Position numbers and translations under genes: made by a program. DNA of 63,804 bases, from positions 1-63,804 of the forward strand of contig JAMCTA010000056.1 in the NCBI GenBank assembly GCA_023381895.1, written 5' to 3'. Shown here in pieces: positions 50,616 to 60,263 of this stretch. The stretch is from Chloroflexota bacterium (GTDB lineage Bacteria > Chloroflexota > UBA4733). Positions within the stretch are counted from its first letter, which is position 1. Every line of letters starts with the position of its first letter. The notes below the pieces were generated by a model. It was given only the letters and a program-made list of their open reading frames with translations, searched no databases and was not told where the DNA came from.

Positions 50616-51722
50616 ATACACGTACATTCTACGCAAGAACCTTTCTCGCCCTCCATTGTCCATGCGCTTACCCATCGCAAAGCGCTTGTCGAGCAGTGGC
50701 TAGCTGAGTTTCTCGCTGGGGAGCAACGCGAGGCGGCAGCCATTGCTCCTGAATCCGGCGAGCTCGTCCACGAGATCCGCCAGTTCGTCCTTGCTGGTGG
50801 AAAACGCCTCCGGGCTGCGCTCGTGTTTGCGGGATACGAGAGCTGCCAGCCTCTCACGGCAGAGGCGGAGTGCAAACTCATACCTGCCGCTGGCGCTGCC
50901 GAGCTCCTGCACGCCTTCTTGCTGGTGCACGATGACATCATCGACCGCGATACGATCCGTCACGGCGTACCCACCGTTCACGAGAACAGCCGTGCCTGGG
51001 TCGCAGCGAATTATGACACCACCGAGGCTGAGGCTGGTCGCTATGGCGCCTCGCTCGGAATCCTCGCCGGCGATATTGCTGCGATGCTCGCTGTGCAAGC
51101 GCTGAGCACGGTAGAGTTTCCTCCGAGCCACGTCGGGCGGGCGGTTACTGCTCTGGCCCGCGTAGCCAAGGCAACAGGCTACGGTGAACAGCTTGATGTT
51201 CTCGCAGAGATTCAGCCCACAGTGACTCCTGAGCGTGCGCTGCTCATTCACAAGCACAAGACGGCGAAGTATACTATCGAAGGACCGCTGCACATTGGGG
51301 CCTTGCTTGCGGGAGCCAGTGCGGAACAACTCGCAGCGCTCACCGAATTCGCCGTTCCTCTGGGAATCGCCTATCAGCTGCAAGATGACCTCATCGGAGC
51401 GTTCGGACGTCAAGAAGACACCGGCAAGTCTGTAGGTGCTGACCTGCGCGAAGGGAAGCGCACTCTGCTCACGGTCCATGCTCTGCAAGGACCGTTCGCT
51501 TCCGACCTGCGCAAATTGCTTGGCAATCCGGAGCTGACCCCGCAGGGCGTCGTTATCGCCCAGGGACTGCTCGACAAGAGCGGCTCGCGCGCGCACTGCG
51601 AACAGGAGATTCAGGGCTGCGTCACCACGGCCCGATCCGCGCTCGCCAGTCCCTGGCTCACTGCCTCGGGTCGTCAGTTTCTCCACGACTTTCTGGAAGT
51701 TCTGTCACGCCGTTCAACATAG
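50616..51722 (+). CDS. Polyprenyl synthetase, apparent ATA start
   Basis: This prenyl-chain synthase has first Asp-rich motif HDDIIDRD (near 106-112) and second motif LQDDLIGAFGRQEDTG; the spacing fits geranylgeranyl-type synthases. The homology begins well before the first conventional start: the in-frame segment HALTHRKALVEQWLAEFL and GGKRLRAALVF precede GTG 50823. Upstream to the first in-frame stop there is no ATG, GTG or TTG. ATA 50616, with GGGAAGG 8 nt upstream, is the best candidate and gives 368 residues. A lost start codon or sequencing error is the alternative. Confidence 0.8.
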   Translation: MHVHSTQEPFSPSIVHALTHRKALVEQWLAEFLAGEQREAAAIAPESGELVHEIRQFVLAGGKRLRAALVFAGYESCQPLTAEAECKLIPAAGAAELLHAFLLVHDDIIDRDTIRHGVPTVHENSRAWVAANYDTTEAEAGRYGASLGILAGDIAAMLAVQALSTVEFPPSHVGRAVTALARVAKATGYGEQLDVLAEIQPTVTPERALLIHKHKTAKYTIEGPLHIGALLAGASAEQLAALTEFAVPLGIAYQLQDDLIGAFGRQEDTGKSVGADLREGKRTLLTVHALQGPFASDLRKLLGNPELTPQGVVIAQGLLDKSGSRAHCEQEIQGCVTTARSALASPWLTASGRQFLHDFLEVLSRRST

Positions 51723-51852
51723 GAATGGACTGTCCATCTGCTCAGGACAGGCGGTTTTGCGCCTCTTGCGAGAGCTCCCTTGGGAGGTGGCCGAACATCC
51801 TCCACTCGGTTCTGGCTGCGATCTGCGACACTGTCTGCTAGAATCCCTCCGT

Positions 51853-52563
51853 ATGAGTGCACACGATTCCCCTGCCCCCCTCGTACTCATCGTGGATGAT
51901 GAGCCACGCTATGTGCGCGTGCTCAGGTTCAACCTCGAGCGCGACCACTTCCGCACCATCGAAGCCCCCGATGGCCCCACCGCGGTCCGTCTCGCAGAAG
52001 CGCAGAGGCCAGACCTCATACTGCTCGATGTCGGGCTTCCAGGGTGGGACGGTTTCGAAGTCTGCCGACACATCCGCACGTTCTCATCGGCGCCCATCAT
52101 TATGTTGACTGCCAAAGCCGCGGAGCAAGACAAGGTCACTGGGCTCGATGCGGGCGCCGACGACTACCTCACGAAGCCATTCGGTACCCCAGAGCTCTTT
52201 GCACGCATTCGTGCAGTGCTGCGGCGCACGCAGAAGCCTGCGGAACTGCCCCAGTTCACTCACATTACGAGCGGTGATCTCCACATTGATCTTGGATCTC
52301 GCACAGTCACAGTTCGAGGCCAGGAGGTCCGCCTTAGCCCCACGGAGTACCGCCTGCTCGAGCAGCTCGCGCTTCGGACGGGTAACGTCGTGACGAACGA
52401 AGAAATCCTTCTCAACGTGTGGGGCCCAGAATACAGCAACGAAACACAACACGTGAGGCTCTATATTAGCCGCCTGCGCCAAAAGATCGAGGCCGATCCA
52501 GAGCATCCGCGGCTCATTATGACGCGCACCGCTGTCGGATATTATCTGCGTACAACCCCGTGA
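51853..52563 (+). CDS. OmpR-family response regulator
   Basis: The 236-residue protein has a receiver domain with the phospho-acceptor Asp59 (DLILLDVGLPG), Lys108 (LTKPF), and a C-terminal winged helix with PTEYRLLEQLALRTGNVVTNEE and the GYYLRT end. The acidic pocket VDDEPR is present. It is an orphan: no histidine kinase flanks it. A TAGAAT hexamer at 51838-51843 places transcription start close to ATG 51853, so the mRNA could be leaderless. Targets are unknown. Confidence 0.93.
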   Translation: MSAHDSPAPLVLIVDDEPRYVRVLRFNLERDHFRTIEAPDGPTAVRLAEAQRPDLILLDVGLPGWDGFEVCRHIRTFSSAPIIMLTAKAAEQDKVTGLDAGADDYLTKPFGTPELFARIRAVLRRTQKPAELPQFTHITSGDLHIDLGSRTVTVRGQEVRLSPTEYRLLEQLALRTGNVVTNEEILLNVWGPEYSNETQHVRLYISRLRQKIEADPEHPRLIMTRTAVGYYLRTTP

Positions 52564-52608
52564 TGTGAGGAGGAGCGTATACTATCCAAGTAGGGAGGTC
52601 ACCAGACG

Positions 52609-52827
52609 ATGCCACTGTATGAGTACGTGTGTCTCGAGTGCAATGAGCGCTATGAAGAGCTCCGTCCCGCGAGCAAAGCTGATACTGTCATACCGTGCAC
52701 CACTTGCGGTAGTGCTCGCGTGAAACGGCTCCTCAGCGTGTTCGCGGCTCCGCGCGGTGCTGCTGTCGAGGTCGGTTCAAGCACCGGTGGTTGCGCCTGC
52801 GGCGGTCACTGCTCCTGCCACAACTGA
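52609..52827 (+). CDS. FmdB-family zinc-ribbon protein
   Basis: Seventy-two residues with an N-terminal FmdB zinc ribbon: YEYVCLECNERYE and TVIPCTTCGSARVKRLLS. The C-terminus adds GCACGGHCSCHN, a further Cys/His cluster that could bind a second metal. FmdB proteins are small putative regulators with no assigned reaction. The start ATG follows AGGGAGG. A TATACT box lies between it and the response regulator gene, so it may have its own promoter. Confidence 0.9.
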   Translation: MPLYEYVCLECNERYEELRPASKADTVIPCTTCGSARVKRLLSVFAAPRGAAVEVGSSTGGCACGGHCSCHN

Positions 52828-53008
52828 TCAACTGCTCACTCGCCTTCGGTCCGTCGCACGTCTCTCGCCAGCACGATGGCGAGATGCTCTCTCACCACAC
52901 GAGGAGCACCCTGAGCAACGGCAGCATCCAAAGCCGATCCTACCGGCGGCGGCAACAGAAACGCTGTCTCGCTATAACAAGCCTGCCTCGTATTGGCCAC
53001 ATCTGAGG

Positions 53009-55891
53009 TTAGTGGCGATTGCGCGAGCGCGAGGAACGGGTGCGCACCTTTGGTGTCTTCTCCCCAGGACTGCTTGAGCTTCCGTTACCACGACGGGTAA
53101 GACCATTTTCGACCGACCCGTTGGTGCTGCTTACGCGGCGCCTTCCCTGCACCGCTTGTCCGTCGTCGCGGTTGACCTGCAGCCCATCAGGTGGGGCAGC
53201 TTCCTGCTGGGTCAGCTCGATCCGCAGCCCCATGCGGAAGACATTCTGTACGACCTGGGCGCTAATTGCAGCAACGAGGCGCTCCCAGAGCTCGTGGGCC
53301 TCACGCTGGTATTCGAATAGAGGGTTGCGCTGCCCAAATGCCCGTAGACCGATTCCTTCGCGAAGGTCATCCATCGCCGTCAGGTGCTCCACCCACAGCA
53401 TGTCGACCACATTCAAGATGACCTGACGCTCGAACTCGCGCATAAGCACTCCGTTGAACTGCGCGGGATCCTGATCGTACAGGGCGGCGTAGCTCTGCAC
53501 AATCGCCTCTTCCAAGCTGTCAAAGTCGGCGGGGAGACCATCGCTCGGAGAAATCGTGGGGAGCTGATGATTGATCTGCTCGAGCAGTACCGCCCAATCT
53601 TCCTCAGAGCCAGTCCCAGAAAGTTCGAGATCGTGCGCGAGACGGCGGACCTGACGCCTCACGAGCAGCAGAATGAATTCCCGCAGCTGTGTGTGGGCCC
53701 CGAGCAACACTTGTTGCAGCTGCTCCTCACGCTGCTCATAGGCGGCATGGACCACCTGAAGTAGATGCTCTTCGAGTTCTTCGCGGCTGAGCTGTGCCAG
53801 CGCATCTGGAGTGACATCCGTAGGGAGGGATGTGATCTCAGAAAGGTTAGCAATCAATCCCTCGAGATCCCAATCTTCCGAGAATGAGCCGTGTACGTGC
53901 GCCTCGACGAGGCTGTTGACGTGCCGGTCTAGCAGCGAGAGGACGTACTCTCGCATGTCCTCCCCACGCAGTACACGGTTTCGGTCTGCGTAGATAAAGG
54001 CGCGCTGCTCATTCATAACGTCGTCGTACTCCACGACGTGCTTCCGAATGTCAAAGTTGTAGCCTTCGACCTTGACCTGAGCGCTTTCAATCGCCTTGGT
54101 TACCGTGGCATGCTCAATTGGCTCACCTTCTGGCATCTTCAACCAGTTCATGATGCTGGCGATGCGTTCTGACCCAAATCGGCGCATCAGCTCATCCTCG
54201 AGCGACACGAAGAAGCGTGAAGATCCTGGGTCACCTTGACGGCCAGCGCGTCCACGAAGCTGGTTATCGATGCGCCGCGACTCATGGCGCTCGGTGCCAA
54301 CAATATGCAGCCCCCCAAGCCCTGCTACACTCGGACCCAGGACGATATCTGTTCCCCGGCCTGCCATGTTGGTTGCAATGGTGACTGCCCCAGGTTGACC
54401 TGCCTGTGCAACGATCGTTGCTTCCTGCTCGTGGTACTTGGCATTGAGCACGCTGTGGGGTATGGCCCGTTCCCGCAAGAGCGTTGAGAGTTGCTCCGAC
54501 TTCTCAATCGAGGTCGTCCCAACGAGCACGGGCCGACTCTGCCGATGCATCTCCTCGATCTCTCCGACGACCGCCTTGAACTTTGAAGACTCCGTCTTGA
54601 AGACGAAGTCTGGTAAGTCTCTGCGAATCATGGGGCGATGCGTGGGAACGACAAGCGTTTCGAGACCGTAAATTTTCAGGAACTCCTCGGCCTCCGTTGC
54701 GGCAGTGCCAGTCATGCCAGCGAGCTTCTCGTACAGGCGGAAGTAGTTCTGAAAGGTGATCGTCGCCCAGGTCCGGTTTTCTGGTTGTACGGGTAGCCCC
54801 TCCTTGGCCTCCACAGCCTGGTGAAGTCCCTCGCTCCAACGCCGGCCAATCATCATCCGGCCGGTAAACTCATCAACGATGATCACCTCGTTGTTGCGAA
54901 CCACGTAGTCTCTATCGCGGCGCTTCAAGACGTGCGCCTTCAAGGCTGCATCCGCGATGCGTGCGAGAAAGAAGTTGCCCTCGGCATAGAGGTTGTCGAC
55001 CTTCAGCGCCTTCTCGACCTTTTCAGTACCTTCATCGGTGAAGGACACCGCCTGCGTTCGCTCGTCGACGGTGTAGTCCTCGTCCTGACGTAGCTGCCGG
55101 ACGATTTTGGCGAACTGGTAATAGAGTTCTGCCGACTCCTCTGCAGGAGCCGAGATGATGAGCGGTGTCCGTGCTTCATCGATGAGAATGTTGTCAACCT
55201 CATCGACAATGGCAAAGTACAGCTCCCGCTGTACCTTTGCATCAAGGGTCTTCGCGAGATTGTCACGAAGGTAGTCAAAGCCGAACTCATTGTTCGTGCC
55301 ATAGGTTACGTCAGCGAGGTAGGCCTCCCGGCGCGTGACCGGACGCCAGTGCAAGAGGCGGTCGTCTCCGTGCGGCGTCGGATCCTCAAAAGTCGGGTCA
55401 TAAATGCCGGCAAAGAATGGATAGATAACGCCCACGGTCATGCCGAGCATGTGATAGATCGGCCCCATCCATCCGCCACCGAGCCTGGCCAGGTAATCAT
55501 TCGGTGTGACGAGATGACAGCCCCGGCCTGTTAACGCGTTGAGGTAGAGCGCGAGAACAGCTACCTGCGTCTTGCCCTCGCCTGTTTTCATCTCCGCGAT
55601 CTTGCCCTGGTGCAACACCACCCCTGCCAGAATCTGGACATCATAGTGTGGCTTATTCAGTGCCCGACCAGTTGCCTCTCGGACCGCCGCAAAGGCCTCA
55701 GGCATCAGATCATCGAGCGTTTCGCCCGATGCAAAGCGCTGTCGAAACTCATCGGTTTTTGCGCGGAGCTCTGCCTCGCTCAGCCGCTCGTAGTCACCAC
55801 GGAGACTGTTGACACGGTCAACAACCGGCTGGAGCTTGCGAAGTTCGCGTATATTCGGGTCGCCAAAGATCCGACCTAAGAGACTCGGCAT
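53009..55891 (-). CDS. secA: Preprotein translocase ATPase SecA
   Basis: SecA drives export of unfolded proteins through SecYEG. The 960-residue sequence has Walker A MKTGEGKTQ (101-109), the DEAD-type IVDEVDNILIDEA, TGTAATEAEEF, and the second motor motif TNMAGRGTDIVLG with the GRAGRQGDPG motif VI. The C-terminal linker and zinc-binding Cys cluster of many SecA proteins are missing. Instead a basic, Ser/Arg-rich tail ends the protein (KVRTRSSRSRNRH). The start ATG 55891 follows CTCGAGGAACG. It diverges from the deacetylase gene. Confidence 0.96.
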   Translation of the reverse strand: MPSLLGRIFGDPNIRELRKLQPVVDRVNSLRGDYERLSEAELRAKTDEFRQRFASGETLDDLMPEAFAAVREATGRALNKPHYDVQILAGVVLHQGKIAEMKTGEGKTQVAVLALYLNALTGRGCHLVTPNDYLARLGGGWMGPIYHMLGMTVGVIYPFFAGIYDPTFEDPTPHGDDRLLHWRPVTRREAYLADVTYGTNNEFGFDYLRDNLAKTLDAKVQRELYFAIVDEVDNILIDEARTPLIISAPAEESAELYYQFAKIVRQLRQDEDYTVDERTQAVSFTDEGTEKVEKALKVDNLYAEGNFFLARIADAALKAHVLKRRDRDYVVRNNEVIIVDEFTGRMMIGRRWSEGLHQAVEAKEGLPVQPENRTWATITFQNYFRLYEKLAGMTGTAATEAEEFLKIYGLETLVVPTHRPMIRRDLPDFVFKTESSKFKAVVGEIEEMHRQSRPVLVGTTSIEKSEQLSTLLRERAIPHSVLNAKYHEQEATIVAQAGQPGAVTIATNMAGRGTDIVLGPSVAGLGGLHIVGTERHESRRIDNQLRGRAGRQGDPGSSRFFVSLEDELMRRFGSERIASIMNWLKMPEGEPIEHATVTKAIESAQVKVEGYNFDIRKHVVEYDDVMNEQRAFIYADRNRVLRGEDMREYVLSLLDRHVNSLVEAHVHGSFSEDWDLEGLIANLSEITSLPTDVTPDALAQLSREELEEHLLQVVHAAYEQREEQLQQVLLGAHTQLREFILLLVRRQVRRLAHDLELSGTGSEEDWAVLLEQINHQLPTISPSDGLPADFDSLEEAIVQSYAALYDQDPAQFNGVLMREFERQVILNVVDMLWVEHLTAMDDLREGIGLRAFGQRNPLFEYQREAHELWERLVAAISAQVVQNVFRMGLRIELTQQEAAPPDGLQVNRDDGQAVQGRRRVSSTNGSVENGLTRRGNGSSSSPGEKTPKVRTRSSRSRNRH

Positions 55892-56062
55892 TGAATTCGT
55901 TCCTCGAGTTCTCGTTCGACATTGTGCTCATCAGTGGGTGGGAAGGAATCCGGACAATAGCAGCCCTCCCTTGGGCTACTATACCAGCGCTCTGTCTTGA
56001 GCCTCACTGGAGCATAATGCGCCTGAGAAGGTGGCCGAGATACCGTAAGGGACATCAATCAC

Positions 56063-57112
56063 GTGACATTGCTCTGCTACAGCGCTGATTTCCTCAAGCA
56101 TGACTTCCCCGGGATCGCTGAAGGACCCCTCCGACTGATGCACTTTTGGGAGATCTTCACCTCCCAGCACCATAACTTCCACCATCCGGTGATTCAGCCC
56201 AAGTCAGCAACGGTTGAGCAAGTCCTCGCGGTGCATCGCCAGCAAGTGCTCAGTCTCCTGCAACACGTGTGTGCGGAAGGTGGAGGACTCATCGACACCG
56301 CTCCTACGCTTGTTGGTCCACAAAGCTATGAAATCGCGCTCCTTGCAGCAGGGGCGGCGATTGAAGTCACGAAGGCTGCTCTCGATGGGGAGCCTGCTTT
56401 CGCGGCAGTGCGGCCACCAGGCCACCATGCGACACCACAGCACTCGATGGGCTTCTGTCTGTTCAACAACGTCGCTATCGCTGCGCGCTGGGCTCTCGAA
56501 ACTGCTGGACTTGACCGTATCCTCATTGTGGACTTCGATTTGCATCACGGCAACGGCACCCAAGACGTTTTCTATGAAGACGATCGCGTGCTGTTCATCT
56601 CGATTCATCAGCACCCAATCTATCCCGGTACCGGCTCTCTCTTGGAGAACGGTCGCGGGGCAGGTTCAGGTACAACTATCAACGTTCCTCTACCGAGAGG
56701 TGCCGGAGACAATGCCTTCACTCAGTCCTTCCAACAAGTTATCCGCCCTGCCGCTGAACGCTTTGCGCCCCAACTCATCTTGTGCTCGGCCGGTTATGAC
56801 GCACACTGGGCCGAGCGCGACGCCCTGGGAGCAGGTTTGCGCTGCTCAGTTGCAGGCGTCAGCGCCGTGGCCGCAGCACTGTATGAGCTTGCAAGGGACC
56901 TCTGTGACGGTCGCATTGCTGGTGTGCTCGAAGGCGGATACTGCCTGGATGCGGTGGCATGGGGGATTCTGAACCTGCTCGAAGCATGGTCCCGACGTGC
57001 ATCGCTGCCTGATCCTCTTGGCCCATCACCCATCCCTGAACGCAGTGATGACTACCTGCCTCGCATTCTCGACGACGTGCGCGCGCTGGCCAAGTTGGAT
57101 CAGCGATTTTGA
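56063..57112 (+). CDS. Histone deacetylase-family hydrolase (AcuC-like)
   Basis: The 349-residue protein matches bacterial class II HDAC and AcuC-type amidohydrolases. It has the active-site His pair RPPGHHA, the zinc ligands in DFDLHHGNGTQ, the GFCLFNNVAIAAR segment, a second ligand in CSAGYDAHWAE and LEGGYCL. These enzymes hydrolyse N-acetyl groups on proteins, polyamines or acetylated sugars; the substrate is not known here. GTG 56063 is the start. It lies back-to-back with secA. Confidence 0.9.
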   Translation: MTLLCYSADFLKHDFPGIAEGPLRLMHFWEIFTSQHHNFHHPVIQPKSATVEQVLAVHRQQVLSLLQHVCAEGGGLIDTAPTLVGPQSYEIALLAAGAAIEVTKAALDGEPAFAAVRPPGHHATPQHSMGFCLFNNVAIAARWALETAGLDRILIVDFDLHHGNGTQDVFYEDDRVLFISIHQHPIYPGTGSLLENGRGAGSGTTINVPLPRGAGDNAFTQSFQQVIRPAAERFAPQLILCSAGYDAHWAERDALGAGLRCSVAGVSAVAAALYELARDLCDGRIAGVLEGGYCLDAVAWGILNLLEAWSRRASLPDPLGPSPIPERSDDYLPRILDDVRALAKLDQRF

Positions 57113-57250
57113 GAGGGCCGCATCGCTCAAATTGCAGAGACCGCTCTCTTCCCGGCGACGGAACATCGTGCTCAGATGTGGCAGCGGGTCGAACGCGTGC
57201 GCGGAACGGTGTGTGACTGAGCGTTACTCCAGTCCCCAGCACTCCTCGCG

Positions 57251-57646
57251 TTACTCCTCGTCAATCGGGTCCGGAACCTGAGAGCTGTCATCCAAAAGTG
57301 CGAGGAAGTCCTGAAGGGTCGTCGCCTGTTGCAGCAGTTGCGCCACGGTGAGCACGTCATCGGCAGAGACAGAAGGCAAACTTTCCAGCTTCGCCATCTC
57401 CTCGGGAAGCAACTCGGACGAGAGCTCGTCTTCGGAGCTCTTTGCGGCAGGCATTCCATTCGGATCGATGCGCACAATCAGTAGATGGGTTCCACCACAA
57501 CGTGAGCAACGCGCGCTGATGTGCCACACCAGTGAGTTCTGTCGAATGACACGCAGACCTGACCGGCGAAAGCGAGCGCCACACTCGGAACAAGCGATGT
57601 TGTGATCAGCAACCAAACCGCGAATCACGAGCTCGGTGAGAGACAT
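57251..57646 (-). CDS. Zinc-ribbon protein of unknown function
   Basis: From ATG 57646, after GCGAGGGGG, the protein has 131 residues. Two CxxC pairs (ACSECGARF and CSRCGGTHLL) form a zinc-ribbon fold about 25 residues apart. A Ser/Glu-rich linker and a helical, acidic C-terminus (LDDSSQVPDPIDEE) follow. No family is recognised. It precedes a bifunctional-nuclease homologue on the same strand, with a 76-bp gap, so the two could be co-expressed. Confidence 0.75.
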   Translation of the reverse strand: MSLTELVIRGLVADHNIACSECGARFRRSGLRVIRQNSLVWHISARCSRCGGTHLLIVRIDPNGMPAAKSSEDELSSELLPEEMAKLESLPSVSADDVLTVAQLLQQATTLQDFLALLDDSSQVPDPIDEE

Positions 57647-57722
57647 AGGCACCCCCTCGCAGTGAGTATACCCCCGCATGGCATCTTTGACCTGCTAGCG
57701 GGACTGCTCCAGCGGCACGAAA

Positions 57723-58268
57723 TCAGCGGTCAGGTTTGCCGAGATTGTCGAGGTCATCGAGGGAGCTGATGAACTGGCGAAACACTTCAAGCTTGGCAGG
57801 ATCGATCTGCTCCTCAGGCTGCTCTTCCGGCGGAGCGCTGGGCTGCTGTGCTCTCTCGTTTCGCTCGGGCTCAGGAATGTAGGCAGCCTGCTCCATCACA
57901 TTCTCCTCTACGAAGATTGGCACAGGAACACGCAGCGCCAGTGCAATGGCGTCGCTGGAGCGCGCGTCAACCTCGATGTGCCGGCCCCCCTGGTCCAGGA
58001 TGATACGCGCATGGAATACGCCGTCAGTCAAGTTTGTGATCACAACCTGGACCACCTGCGCTCCCAGATGACTAATTGCTGATATCAGCAGATCAGGGGT
58101 GAGCGGACGCGGCATCGCCACCTTTTGGAGCGCCACCACAATGAAGAAAGCTTCTGCTTCGCCGACGCGAATTGGGAGGTAGCGGTTCTTGTCACGCTCT
58201 TTGAGCATGACAAGCCTGTCACGCGAGCTGAAGCTCGAGCGAACACCCTCGACCAACAGTTCGATCAT
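57723..58268 (-). CDS. Bifunctional nuclease (BFN/DUF151) homologue
   Basis: The 180-residue protein holds the BFN/DUF151 core: RYLPIRVGEAEAFFIVVALQ, TPDLLISAISHLGAQVV, and IEVDARSSDAIALALRV, where the conserved Asp/Ser pair lies. The C-terminal third is Pro/Glu-rich and acidic. The family name comes from plant proteins with RNase and DNase activity; bacterial members are poorly studied. ATG 58268 follows GGAAGG. A frame open to 58310 has no better start. Confidence 0.85.
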   Translation of the reverse strand: MIELLVEGVRSSFSSRDRLVMLKERDKNRYLPIRVGEAEAFFIVVALQKVAMPRPLTPDLLISAISHLGAQVVQVVITNLTDGVFHARIILDQGGRHIEVDARSSDAIALALRVPVPIFVEENVMEQAAYIPEPERNERAQQPSAPPEEQPEEQIDPAKLEVFRQFISSLDDLDNLGKPDR

Positions 58269-58420
58269 TGCGAGCCGCACCTTCCGACGCTGTAGCAGAG
58301 ACGTGCGCACGTCCCAGTGCCCCCGGCAAAGCGGAGCGCACCAGAGATAGAGTGCGTCCTGAATACAGGACTCTCAACCCTCGGTACGGGCTCAGTATAC
58401 CTCAGTACACCCCCTGCCCT

Positions 58421-59563
58421 TCATCCTCCCGCAGTGGTCAGCGGTCGCGATGAGCGGATACCTTCCATCGTTGAGAGGTTGTAGAAGCGGTCGCAGCCGT
58501 TACGAAGCTCATCCGAGGTCGCCTCCATGAAAGATGCAACCTCGACACGGACGCCATTATCCGAGCAAAACTCGATAAGCGGGAGAAAATCGCCATCACC
58601 ACTGCAGAGAACGATACAGTCGACAGCGTGAGCCACAACGAGTTTCACGATATCCATGCACAGATCAAGGTCCATGTCCGCCTTCTTCGCCCCACTCGCA
58701 AAGGTGCGGTAGTTCTTCGTCGTGACACGGAATCCCTGGCTCTTGACCGGAGACAGAAACTGCTGCTCTGCCGACGGATCAGGGTCAGTCGGACTGTACG
58801 CATGCGCTCGCACGATTCGACGCCCCCCAGCAACACGATCCAGCAAACGGCCGAAGTCAATCCAGCGATTGAGGTATCGCGAAGCGTACACGAGGTTGGG
58901 CACATCAACGAATACCCCGACACGCTCTGTTGACACTGCTCCACGACCGTTGACGCTCTCACCGCTGGTGTACACCTGCCGGAGCGCCAGCAGCACCCTA
59001 TCCGTCTGGTGCTGCTGGATCTCCTCGAAGCCGCGAAGCAGTTGCTGAAGCTCGTTGTTCGGCTCAGAACGCGGACGACCACTACTTCGAGGCATCTCGA
59101 GGCTTTCCGCTTCAGCAGCGCTTGGGACCCCGGTTGGCAAGGGTGTCGCTCGTTGAGAGCCTCGAGGTGAGCGCCCTTCTCCAGATGGACTGATCTGCGG
59201 TTGACGCCGCGGTCGAGTCTCCACAGCTTCAGCGAGGTCCGGCGACCCTTTCGGTGCACTCGCCGCGAAGGAGCCAGGCGAAGATGTCCCGGCTCTTTCT
59301 ACCTCACCGGGCAAGACACGCTCAGCGTCAGGAGCACCCTGCTCGTCGCCCGCGATCTCTGATACTAGCTCGCCGGCGCTATGATCCTCACCCTCGTCTT
59401 CGGGTGCAGGAGCGCTCGCCACCGGGCGCTCGCCGCTCTTACGCGCGCGCCGCCGCCGCGAGCGAGGAGCACGCAACCGGTCACCGACAGCAGTGGGGGC
59501 GGCATCAGGTACAGTCGTTCCGCTAGTCTCGGTGACTCCTTCTCGAATAGGTATCTCGTCCAC
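58421..59563 (-). CDS. NYN-domain (LabA/DUF88-like) protein
   Basis: The N-terminal 200 residues are disordered (Pro, Glu, Arg and Ser-rich). The C-terminal NYN domain has a PIN-like ribonuclease fold: FVDVPNLVYASRYLN, KKADMDLDLCMDIV, and IVLCSGDGDFLPLIEF supply the conserved Asp residues. The domain probably cleaves RNA, by analogy to LabA and MARF1 families. GTG 59563, after GAGG at a 7-nt spacing, gives 380 residues; ATG 59599 has no ribosome-binding site. It overlaps the previous gene by 41 bp. Confidence 0.82.
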   Translation of the reverse strand: MDEIPIREGVTETSGTTVPDAAPTAVGDRLRAPRSRRRRARKSGERPVASAPAPEDEGEDHSAGELVSEIAGDEQGAPDAERVLPGEVERAGTSSPGSFAASAPKGSPDLAEAVETRPRRQPQISPSGEGRSPRGSQRATPLPTGVPSAAEAESLEMPRSSGRPRSEPNNELQQLLRGFEEIQQHQTDRVLLALRQVYTSGESVNGRGAVSTERVGVFVDVPNLVYASRYLNRWIDFGRLLDRVAGGRRIVRAHAYSPTDPDPSAEQQFLSPVKSQGFRVTTKNYRTFASGAKKADMDLDLCMDIVKLVVAHAVDCIVLCSGDGDFLPLIEFCSDNGVRVEVASFMEATSDELRNGCDRFYNLSTMEGIRSSRPLTTAGG

Positions 59564-60122
59564 GTACAAACCTCGATTCTTCTGTAGATTGTTCCTCATC
59601 CGGACCATCGTCAGCAGAGCGAACCGTGGCAAGTACCTTGGAGAGCTTCCGGTCAAGCGCAGTGTACAAAGCGGCAATCTCACGATCGGTTGCCGCAATC
59701 CGCTCACGCTTCTTTTCTTCGAGATCCTCGAACATTACCTGCCGGAGCCACTGCGCGCGCTTCCCCAGCTCCTCCTCTGAGAGGATGCGATTCGCTTCTC
59801 GACCGGCATCATCAATCATTCGCTGCGCTTCCTCGTTCACACTACGAATGATCTCGTCCCTCCGTGCGACGGTGGTACTAGCAAGCCGGAACTGTGCATC
59901 TGCGTGCGTCAGGATCTGTTCAACCACGTCGAAAACATCTGAGGCCCTGATGAGAACACGGGACATCGGAAGGGGCTTCGACCGGCGCACGATCTCCTCG
60001 AGCTCCTGCAAAAGGTGCAAGATGTCCGTGCTTCTGGTGACATCTGCTTCAGGCAATTCCTCAAGCATAGTCTCATCATACGGGCTCGAAGTCTCCTCTT
60101 TGTCTTTTATGTCAGACGGCAC
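59523..60122 (-). CDS. Coiled-coil protein (DivIVA/ATP-synthase-delta-like)
   Basis: GTG 60122, after AGAGGAGA, gives 199 residues. It starts with an acidic tail (ETSSPYDETMLEELPEAD) and then a long charged helix (ILHLLQELEEIVRRSKPLP, followed by LSEEELGKRAQWLRQVM and EKKRERIAATDREIAAL). This pattern suggests a coiled coil of the DivIVA or ATP synthase b/delta kind. No catalytic motif is present. A possible N-terminal frame from 60275 would add hydrophobic residues but lacks a ribosome-binding site. Confidence 0.6.
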   Translation of the reverse strand: MPSDIKDKEETSSPYDETMLEELPEADVTRSTDILHLLQELEEIVRRSKPLPMSRVLIRASDVFDVVEQILTHADAQFRLASTTVARRDEIIRSVNEEAQRMIDDAGREANRILSEEELGKRAQWLRQVMFEDLEEKKRERIAATDREIAALYTALDRKLSKVLATVRSADDGPDEEQSTEESRFVRGRDTYSRRSHRD

Positions 60123-60263
60123 AGCACGTCTCCTCTCACGGACTGCCCAGCTCTTCGCTACTGCGAATGCAGCAATTGTACGCGCAACAGCCAAGAAGGC
60201 TGTTGCAATCACCCATGCAGCGCCACTCCCCTTAGCAAGACAGCGAGACCCCGCGCGGCGGTT

